A DNA stretch of 64,000 nucleotides from Sulfitobacter sp. DSM 110093 (GTDB lineage Bacteria > Pseudomonadota > Alphaproteobacteria > Rhodobacterales > Rhodobacteraceae), in the NCBI RefSeq assembly GCF_022788715.1, contig NZ_CP085167.1:2989001-3053000 (forward strand). The letters are read 5' to 3'. Position 1 is the first letter of the stretch. Each line of letters begins with the position of its first letter. The position numbers and the translations under genes were made by a program. The notes below the pieces were generated by a model, which was given only the letters and a program-made list of their open reading frames with translations, did not search any database and was not told where the DNA came from. Below, one piece after another: positions 56,693 to 64,000 of the stretch.

Positions 56693-56848
56693 GGGCCATC
56701 GCCTGCCCGCGGGTTGGCGATCCAACATTGCCTCGTGCCACTTTATGGTTCAGCGATGATGTGTTTTTGCAATGTGCCACCCAGCCTCACCAAATCGCCT
56801 ACCCGAGGGGCGGGCAGGCGATGGCCCGGCGCCTGCGGCTTGATTCCG
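56693..56848. repeat. Long imperfect palindrome containing dispersed repeat copy 2
   Basis: GGGCCATCGCCTGCCCGC (56693-56710) is an exact inverted match to 56810-56827; next inward, GGGTTGGCGAT (56711-56721) pairs with 56794-56804 with one mismatch. A loop of about 70 bases contains a CATTGC/GCAATG pair. The right arm and its flank (56806-56848, reverse strand) match 26692-26734. No gene is seen. Confidence 0.8.
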
Positions 56849-56883
56849 GGCTGGGGTGGCAGTCATCACCGGAAACCCAACGA

Positions 56884-57465
56884 TCAATACGGGTTCTTCG
56901 CCCCGCGATCCGCACTCAGCGACGCCTGCCCCCGTTCCACAATCTTGATCACCGCATCCGCCAAATGCTGCCGCTGGATATGATCATCCCCCGCCGCAAC
57001 CCGCAGCTTATGCGCCTCCAGCATCACCTCGGCATGGCTCGACCCGCGCGGCGGGATGAAGGTGTAGCAGGCCAGTTCAATCAACAGACCCAGCGGATCC
57101 TTGAAATAGACAGAATGCATAAAGCCTCGATCCTTCACGCCCGAATGCCCGATGCCCCGCGCCTCTAACCGCTCGGGGATTTGGTCAAACATCGCGCGGT
57201 CCACCTCAAAGGCCAGATGATGCACGCAGCCCGGATCCATCGGCGTGCGGTTATGCACCCGCTTGCGGGTCTCATTGGTGAAAATCGTGATCAGCCGCCC
57301 ATCGCCCGGATCGAAATAGAGATGCCCCTCGTCCGGGTCATCCAAATTGGGCTGGTCAAAGATGAAAGGCATCCCCAAGACCCCCTCCCAGAAGTCGATC
57401 GAGCTTTGTCGGTCCGCCCCGGTGAGGGTGATGTGATGCACCCCAAGTGTCTGTATCTTTTGCAT
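56884..57465 (-). CDS. VOC family (glyoxalase/ring-cleavage dioxygenase superfamily) protein
   Basis: The 193-residue protein has a single VOC module in residues 1-130: GVHHITLTGAD with the first metal His, CVHHLAFEV with the second, and LLIELACY with the metal Glu, an arrangement consistent with a functional metal site. Such enzymes include glyoxalases, dioxygenases and fosfomycin-resistance proteins. The C-terminal 60 residues are helical and less conserved. Divergent from mreB; no neighbour suggests a substrate. Confidence 0.84.
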   Translation of the reverse strand: MQKIQTLGVHHITLTGADRQSSIDFWEGVLGMPFIFDQPNLDDPDEGHLYFDPGDGRLITIFTNETRKRVHNRTPMDPGCVHHLAFEVDRAMFDQIPERLEARGIGHSGVKDRGFMHSVYFKDPLGLLIELACYTFIPPRGSSHAEVMLEAHKLRVAAGDDHIQRQHLADAVIKIVERGQASLSADRGAKNPY

Positions 57466-57595
57466 GGTATCGCCGACCTCCGCCTGTGCTGTGCCCTAAA
57501 TATACCGCTCTATGATAGCGCGGCGGCAATATCGCGCCACCTTTGCGGTCTTGCCCCTTTCACCCTGACCCCGTGCGCCCTATAAGAGCCAATAG

Positions 57596-58702
<1,107 letters not shown>

Positions 58703-58773
58703 CACTGGCAAGTTAGCCAGACCCGGCACGCGGCGACACCGCCCCGCCTGACCGGGTGGGAGTTTCGGCACAG

Positions 58774-59676
58774 ATGCCCAAAGACCGTTCCAGTTCCAGC
58801 GATTTCACCGGCCCCTTGCGCCGGTTGCTGCTGGCTGTGCTGGTGTTGGCGCTGGTCGGAATTTTCCTGCTCTGGCGCATCGACAGCCCCCGCGTTGAAC
58901 GCTTCCGCGCGCAGGTGACGGATCGTTTCGTGCCGAATCTTGATTGGGCCATGGCCCCGGTGACCGGCACGATCAACCTGCTGCGCGATTTTCAAAGCTA
59001 CCAACGGCTAAGCGAACAGAACCGCGAGCTGCGCTCGGAATTGCGTCAGATGCAGGCGTGGAAAGAAGCAGCCCTTCAGCTTGAGCAAGAGAACGCCCGC
59101 CTGCTGGATCTGAACAACGTCCGGCTCGACCCCCGGCTTACCTTCATCACCGGTACGGTGCTGGCCGACAGCGGATCGCCCTATCGCCAATCGGTACTGC
59201 TGAACGTCGGCGCGCGCGATGGGCTGGTCGAGGGTTGGGCGACGATGGACGGCATTGGCCTTGTGGGCCGCATTGCGGGTGTGGGCAAGAACACCGCGCG
59301 CGTGATCCTCTTGACCGACGCCTCCAGTCGCATTCCGGCGACCATCCAGCCTTCGGGACAACGCGCCATCGTGGCAGGCGACAACAGCGCCGCGCCGCCG
59401 CTCGATTTCATCGAGAACCGTGAATTGGTCCGCCCCGGTGACCGGGTGATCAGCTCGGGCGATGGCGGGGTTTTCCCGGCGGGCATCCTGATTGGCCAAG
59501 TTGCCGCAGACCCCGGTGGACGGTTGAGGGTGCGGCTGGCCGCAGATTACGAGCGGCTGGAGTTCCTGCGGGTTCTGCGCCACCACGGCAACGAACAAGT
59601 GCCTGATACCGCGCATGTTATCACCTCTGATGGTCCCTTGGCCGAACCGGCGGCCCCCGTGGGGCTAGAACAATGA
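58774..59676 (+). CDS. mreC: Rod-shape protein MreC
   Basis: MreC links MreB to periplasmic synthases. ATG 58774 is chosen (300 residues), since related proteins begin with a short Lys/Asp-rich tail before the helix LLLAVLVLALVGIFLLW (residues about 18-34). A coiled coil follows (about 75-115, ELRSELRQMQAWKEAALQLE), then the paired beta domains (from about 120; TGTVLADSGSPYRQSVLLNV, VGRIAGVG). Stop and mreD start overlap by four bases. Confidence 0.94.
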   Translation: MPKDRSSSSDFTGPLRRLLLAVLVLALVGIFLLWRIDSPRVERFRAQVTDRFVPNLDWAMAPVTGTINLLRDFQSYQRLSEQNRELRSELRQMQAWKEAALQLEQENARLLDLNNVRLDPRLTFITGTVLADSGSPYRQSVLLNVGARDGLVEGWATMDGIGLVGRIAGVGKNTARVILLTDASSRIPATIQPSGQRAIVAGDNSAAPPLDFIENRELVRPGDRVISSGDGGVFPAGILIGQVAADPGGRLRVRLAADYERLEFLRVLRHHGNEQVPDTAHVITSDGPLAEPAAPVGLEQ

Positions 59677-60212
59677 CCGATCTGTCGCGCAGCCGCCTGT
59701 GGCTTATGCGCATGGGCTTTGTCGCCTTGGGGTTGGTGATCTTGTTCTTTCACCTGCTGCCGCTAGAGACGACACCGCGCGGCTGGGCCGGGCCGGACCT
59801 ACTGCTAGGCTTTGCCTGCGCATGGGGGCTGCGGCGACCTGAGTATGTGCCTGCTCTGTTTCTGGCGCTGGTCTTTCTGCTGGCGGACCTACTGCTCCAA
59901 CGCCCGCCGGGCCTTTGGGCCGTCTTAGCGCTAATCGGGGTTGAGAACCTTAAATCGCGAGGGCGACACCTGCGCGATGCGAGCTTTGCCGCCGAATGGC
60001 TGACCGTGGCCATGATTCTAACCATGATCATCTTTGCCAATCGCATCCTTCTGAGTCTCGCTCTTATCCCCACGCCTGCTATGACTCTCAGCCTCACGGA
60101 ATTGGCACTGACGATACTCGCTTATCCGCTGCTTGTGGCGGTAACACATGGTATCATGGGCGTGCGCAAGACCGCACCGGGCGATCTTGATGCACATGGG
60201 AAACGGGTGTGA
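59673..60212 (+). CDS. mreD: Rod-shape protein MreD
   Basis: A 179-residue inner-membrane protein with five predicted helices (about residues 12-28, 40-55, 58-88, 106-130, 138-163), as in MreD. The gene overlaps mreC by four bases and precedes mrdA by 15 bases. The start MTDLSRSRLWLMRMGF places a cytoplasmic N-terminus. MreD is poorly conserved, so identity rests on topology and position. Confidence 0.9.
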   Translation: MTDLSRSRLWLMRMGFVALGLVILFFHLLPLETTPRGWAGPDLLLGFACAWGLRRPEYVPALFLALVFLLADLLLQRPPGLWAVLALIGVENLKSRGRHLRDASFAAEWLTVAMILTMIIFANRILLSLALIPTPAMTLSLTELALTILAYPLLVAVTHGIMGVRKTAPGDLDAHGKRV

Positions 60213-60227
60213 TCGGAGGCCGATGAA

Positions 60228-62177
60228 ATGAGACGCAACCGCGCCGACAATGATGCAAACCACACGCGCTTGACCCGCCGCGCTGCCCTGTTGGGGGGCG
60301 CGCAACTGCTGTTCATGGGCGGACTGGCCGCCCGAATGCGCTATTTGCAGGTCGATCAAGCCGACCAGTTCCGCCTGCTGGCAGAAGAGAACCGAATCAA
60401 CATCCGCCTGATCCCGCCGTCCCGGGGCGAGATCTTTGACCGCAACGGCGTACAGCTTGCCGATAACGTCCCCTCATACCGCATCGTTATGGTGCGCGAA
60501 GATGCGGGCGACGTGGCGGCGGTGATGGAGCGTTTGGCCCAAGTCATTGAGATCGACAACGAGACCCGCGAGCGTGCGATGGCCGAAATGGCCCGCTCTG
60601 CCCCGTTCCTGCCGGTCACCATCGTTGATGATGTCAGCTGGGAGGTCGTAAGCAAGGTCAGCGTAAACGCCCCTGCTCTGCCCGGTGTCACACCCGAAGT
60701 GGGCCTGACCCGCGTCTACCCGCGCGGTGCTGATTTTGCGCATGTGGTGGGCCGCGTGGGCCGGGTAAGCCAAGCGGACCTTGATGCGCTGGAAGACCCC
60801 GATCAGGTGCTGCGTATCCCTCGTTTCCAAATCGGCAAAATCAATGTCGAGGCCCGCGCCGAAAGCCTGCTGCGCGGCTCTGCGGGGACAAAACATGTCG
60901 AGGTGAACGCTACAGGCCGCGTGATGCGCGAACTTGAGCGCCGCGAAGGTCAGGCAGGGGCGGACCTACAACTGACCGTGGATGCCAACCTGCAACGCTA
61001 TGTGCAGGCCCGTTTGGGCGAGGAAAGCGCTGCCGTGGTAATTATTGACTGTGAAAACGGCGATCTGGCAGCGCTCGCCTCGGCGCCCAGCTATGATCCG
61101 AACCTCTTTATCGGCGGCATTTCATCGGCGGACTACAACCCGCTGCTGAATTCTAAATACCGGCCCTTGGTGAACAAACCCGTGCAGGGCACTTATCCGC
61201 CGGGCTCGACCTTCAAAATGATCGTGGCGCTTGCCGCCATCGAAGACGGTATCGTCACCCCAGAAGACACGGCCTATTGCCCCGGCCATCTTGAGGTCGC
61301 GGGGCGGCGTTTCCACTGCTGGAAGCGTGCAGGCCACGGCTGGGTTGATCTGCAAGATTCGCTTAAGCATTCATGCGACGTTTATTACTATGACCTCGCG
61401 GTGAAGGTCGGGATTGAAAAGATCACCGCCATGGCGAACCGCTTTGGCTTGGGGATTAAACATGATCTGGCGCTGTCTTCGGTCGCGGGCGGGCTTGCGC
61501 CCACAAAACAGTGGAAACGCTCGGCCCGAGGTGAGGATTGGGTCGTGGGGGACACAGTCAACGCCTCCATCGGGCAGGGTTTCACCCTCTCCTCCCCGCT
61601 GCAATTGGCGGTAATGAGCGCACGGCTTGCCACTGGGCGCGCCGTGACGCCACGGCTGATCAAATCCATCGACGGGGTGGAGCAGCCCAGCGGTGCCGGT
61701 GAGCCGATGGGCATGAACGAAAACAACCTACGCCAATTGCGCAAGGCGATGTACGACGTGGTGAACGACCGCCGCGGCACTGGCTATCGCAGTCGCATCA
61801 TCGACGACACGATGCGCATGGCAGGCAAGACCGGCACCAGTCAGGTGCGCAACATCACCGCTGCCGAACGCGCGCGGGGCGTGACCAGCAACGCCGACCT
61901 GCCGTGGGAACGCCGCGACCACGCGCTTTTTGTGTGCTTTGCGCCCTACGACAAACCCAAATATGCGGCCTGCGTGTTGGTGGAACACGGCGGCGGCGGC
62001 TCGACCGCGGCGGCGCCGATTGCGCGCGATGTGATGTTGCAGGCCATGGCCGGGGGCGAGCCGCCGCTGGAGGCCTACCCCAAGTCTGACCGGGGTCGCA
62101 TCGCCACCCAACAAGAAGAACTGCGCAATACCGCCCCCGAAACCGCCGCCAGCGCGGAAGGGGACGATCAGGCATGA
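60228..62177 (+). CDS. mrdA: Penicillin-binding protein 2, elongasome transpeptidase
   Basis: PBP2 cross-links new peptidoglycan during cylindrical growth with RodA. ATG 60228 follows GGAGG by eight bases. The 649-residue protein has a short cytoplasmic tail, one membrane helix (about 18-36), a dimerisation domain (IPPSRGEIFDRNG at 62-74) and the transpeptidase domain: STFK (327-330), SCD (382-384) and KTG (534-536). Stop overlaps rodA start by four bases. Confidence 0.96.
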   Translation: MRRNRADNDANHTRLTRRAALLGGAQLLFMGGLAARMRYLQVDQADQFRLLAEENRINIRLIPPSRGEIFDRNGVQLADNVPSYRIVMVREDAGDVAAVMERLAQVIEIDNETRERAMAEMARSAPFLPVTIVDDVSWEVVSKVSVNAPALPGVTPEVGLTRVYPRGADFAHVVGRVGRVSQADLDALEDPDQVLRIPRFQIGKINVEARAESLLRGSAGTKHVEVNATGRVMRELERREGQAGADLQLTVDANLQRYVQARLGEESAAVVIIDCENGDLAALASAPSYDPNLFIGGISSADYNPLLNSKYRPLVNKPVQGTYPPGSTFKMIVALAAIEDGIVTPEDTAYCPGHLEVAGRRFHCWKRAGHGWVDLQDSLKHSCDVYYYDLAVKVGIEKITAMANRFGLGIKHDLALSSVAGGLAPTKQWKRSARGEDWVVGDTVNASIGQGFTLSSPLQLAVMSARLATGRAVTPRLIKSIDGVEQPSGAGEPMGMNENNLRQLRKAMYDVVNDRRGTGYRSRIIDDTMRMAGKTGTSQVRNITAAERARGVTSNADLPWERRDHALFVCFAPYDKPKYAACVLVEHGGGGSTAAAPIARDVMLQAMAGGEPPLEAYPKSDRGRIATQQEELRNTAPETAASAEGDDQA

Positions 62178-63313
62178 GCTATCTTGAACATACGGTCAAA
62201 TCCGTCCCCACGGGGCTGCGCAAAATCCTGTTTATGAACTGGCCGCTGGCGATCCTGTTGGCCAGTGTCGCGGGCGTTGGTTTTTTGATGCTCTACTCAG
62301 TCGCGGGCGGTTCCTTTAACCCTTGGGCTGAGCCGCAGATGAAGCGGTTTGGCATTGGCATGGCAATCATGTTCACCGTGGCGATGGTGCCGATCTGGCT
62401 CTGGCGCAACCTATCGGGGGTGGCCTATGGGGCGACGCTGGTGCTGCTCGTCGCGGTGGAATTATTTGGCTCTGTCGGCATGGGCGCACAGCGCTGGATC
62501 GACATCGGCTTTATGCGGCTGCAACCGTCAGAGTTGATGAAAATCACGTTGGTGGTGTTTCTGGCCGCCTATTACGACTGGCTGCCGGTTAAAAAGGTGT
62601 CACGCCCTTTCTGGGTGCTGCTGCCGATCTTGATCATCGTCGTGCCAACCGCGCTGGTGCTGAAGCAGCCCGATCTGGGCACGTCGATCCTGCTGCTTAC
62701 GGCGGGGGGCGGGCTGATGTTTCTCGCCGGGGTGCACTGGGCCTATTTCGCTGCCGTCATTACGGCGGCCATTGGGTTGGTCACAGCCGTCTTTCAATCG
62801 CGCGGCACGCCGTGGCAATTGCTGAAAGACTACCAATATCGCCGCATTGATACGTTCCTTGATCCCAGTCAGGATCCGCTCGGGGCGGGGTATCACATCA
62901 CACAATCTAAGATCGCGCTTGGCTCTGGCGGTTGGTCGGGGCGCGGTTATATGCAGGGCACGCAGTCGCGGCTGAACTTCCTGCCTGAAAAACATACCGA
63001 CTTTATCTTTACCACATTGGCCGAAGAATTCGGCTTTGTCGGGGGCGTATCGCTCTTGTGTCTTTATGCGTTGATCATCCTGTTCTGCGTGGTCTCTGCG
63101 GTCAAGAACAAGGACCGTTTTGCAAGCCTGCTGACCTTGGGCATCGCGCTTAATTTCTTTCTCTTTTTCGCCGTTAACATGTCGATGGTTATGGGGCTTG
63201 CCCCGGTGGTCGGCGTGCCGCTACCGATGGTCAGCTATGGTGGTTCTGCCATGCTGGTGCTGCTCTTGGCCTTCGGATTTGTTCAGTCGGCGCATGTTCA
63301 TAGACCGAGGTAA
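62174..63313 (+). CDS. rodA: Rod-shape glycosyltransferase RodA (SEDS family)
   Basis: A 379-residue SEDS polymerase with about ten membrane helices. Conserved parts are WIDIGFMRLQPSELMKITLV, KQPDLGTSILLLTAGG with the essential Asp, QSKIALGSGGWSGRGYMQGT and FLPEKHTDFIFTTLAEEFGF. It polymerises lipid II glycan strands, paired with PBP2. Four-base overlap with mrdA. Confidence 0.95.
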   Translation: MSYLEHTVKSVPTGLRKILFMNWPLAILLASVAGVGFLMLYSVAGGSFNPWAEPQMKRFGIGMAIMFTVAMVPIWLWRNLSGVAYGATLVLLVAVELFGSVGMGAQRWIDIGFMRLQPSELMKITLVVFLAAYYDWLPVKKVSRPFWVLLPILIIVVPTALVLKQPDLGTSILLLTAGGGLMFLAGVHWAYFAAVITAAIGLVTAVFQSRGTPWQLLKDYQYRRIDTFLDPSQDPLGAGYHITQSKIALGSGGWSGRGYMQGTQSRLNFLPEKHTDFIFTTLAEEFGFVGGVSLLCLYALIILFCVVSAVKNKDRFASLLTLGIALNFFLFFAVNMSMVMGLAPVVGVPLPMVSYGGSAMLVLLLAFGFVQSAHVHRPR

Positions 63314-63316
63314 CTC

Positions 63317-64000
63317 ATGACGATCAACATTCTCTTCGCTGCCAAGGCCGAACGCTGGACCAGCTACGAAGCGCCGCTGAACAAGGCGCTAAACCAAGCG
63401 CTGGCCGAAGATTTTCAACTTGGCACCAAATTCCCGCCCGAAGAGGTCGATTACATCGTCTATGCCCCCAACAGCGACTTGCAGGATTTCACGCCCTATA
63501 CCCGCGCCAAAGCGGTGCTGAACCTCTGGGCCGGGGTGGAGAAAATCACCGGCAATGAGACGCTCAAGGTCCCCCTGACCCGCATGGTCGATTTCGGCCT
63601 GACACATGGCATGGTGGAATGGGTCACGGGCCATGTGCTGCGCTATCACTTAGGGCTGGATATCGACATCCTCCGCCAAGATGCCAAATGGGAGCCGCGT
63701 GATCAGCCGCTGGCACGCGAACGCAGCGTGGCGATCTTTGGGCTTGGCGCCCTCGGGCAGGCGGTGGCCAAGGCGCTGGTTAGGCTTGGCTTTGACGTCA
63801 GTGGCTGGTCGCGGAGCGCAAAGTCGATCGAAGGCGTGCACTGCCTGCATGGTGATGATGGTCTGACCGAGGCATTGAAGGGCGCCGAGATCGCCGTACT
63901 GCTGATGCCCGACACGCCCGCCACGCAAAACGTGCTGAACGCCGAAACACTGGCGCAGATGCCCAAGGGGGCTTTCATCATCAACCCCGGTCGCGGGCCG
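63317..64000 (+). CDS. D-isomer 2-hydroxyacid dehydrogenase (glyoxylate/hydroxypyruvate reductase A type), truncated by window
   Basis: ATG 63317 follows GAGG by six bases; 228 codons are visible and the frame continues past 64000. N-terminal substrate domain includes NLWAGVEKI, and the nucleotide-binding domain has IFGLGALGQAVAKALVRLGF (about residues 134-153) with the later AEIAVLLMPDTPATQ and PKGAFIINPGRGP, where the catalytic Arg loop begins. It resembles GhrA-type reductases of glyoxylate or hydroxypyruvate. It begins three bases after rodA but is unlikely to share its function. Confidence 0.85.
   Translation, partial: MTINILFAAKAERWTSYEAPLNKALNQALAEDFQLGTKFPPEEVDYIVYAPNSDLQDFTPYTRAKAVLNLWAGVEKITGNETLKVPLTRMVDFGLTHGMVEWVTGHVLRYHLGLDIDILRQDAKWEPRDQPLARERSVAIFGLGALGQAVAKALVRLGFDVSGWSRSAKSIEGVHCLHGDDGLTEALKGAEIAVLLMPDTPATQNVLNAETLAQMPKGAFIINPGRGP

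Overview
The window is a high-GC alphaproteobacterial chromosome segment, most likely from the Roseobacter group of the Rhodobacteraceae (a Sulfitobacter-like organism is my best guess). The reasons are a class I lysyl-tRNA synthetase, a stand-alone NDUFS4-like complex I subunit, a short phasin-like protein, a PreT/PreA dihydropyrimidine dehydrogenase, a glycine-riboswitch gcvTHP operon and a leuA leader peptide. Species was not determined. No rRNA, tRNA, CRISPR array, insertion sequence or prophage was recognised.

Region by region. 1-6845 looks accessory: it is visibly less GC-rich than the rest. It holds a partial DUF4238 gene, a class V aminotransferase plus complete TctCBA importer read leftward, and a divergent LysR regulator, flanked by gene-free DNA with a shared short degenerate repeat. 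6846-11976 holds an NDUFS4-like subunit, a phasin-like gene behind a PhaR-type box, uvrB and several small envelope proteins, including a 24-residue putative lipoprotein. 12035-25391 carries a frameshifted beta-helix protein, DUF4864, lysK, a TerB-like protein, a PBP4-type peptidase, an EamA transporter, nadD, an alanine/glycine symporter, a universal stress protein, ettA and a response regulator with a degenerate GGDEF-like output.

25767-37525 is a pyrimidine-degradation block bracketed by two cold-shock genes. One leftward operon encodes a beta-ureidopropionase/carbamoylase-type hydrolase, dihydropyrimidinase and a four-gene ABC importer. A second encodes PreT and PreA. A RutR-like TetR regulator lies between them, and near-identical palindromic operators precede both operons. 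Together they would import pyrimidines, reduce them, open the ring and release the beta-amino acid.

37575-49898 holds a TesA-like esterase with a divergent YbbA/YbbP exporter, gcvT-gcvH-gcvP behind a tandem glycine riboswitch, a gamma-glutamylcyclotransferase-like protein, gltX and a secreted protein of 18 MORN repeats. 50104-64000 holds a NadE-like protein that has lost both active sites, a secreted Lys-rich repeat protein, an ABM monooxygenase-like protein, an FeS-BCP photolyase overlapping an SDR gene, leuA with a leucine-rich leader peptide and hairpin, a VOC protein, the mreB-mreC-mreD-mrdA-rodA cell-shape cluster and a truncated 2-hydroxyacid dehydrogenase.

The most unusual items are the NadE pseudoenzyme, the nine-repeat duplication inside the MORN array, the paired RutR-type operators, the leu leader, and two families of dispersed hairpin repeats. 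All functional calls come from reading motifs; nothing was searched against databases.
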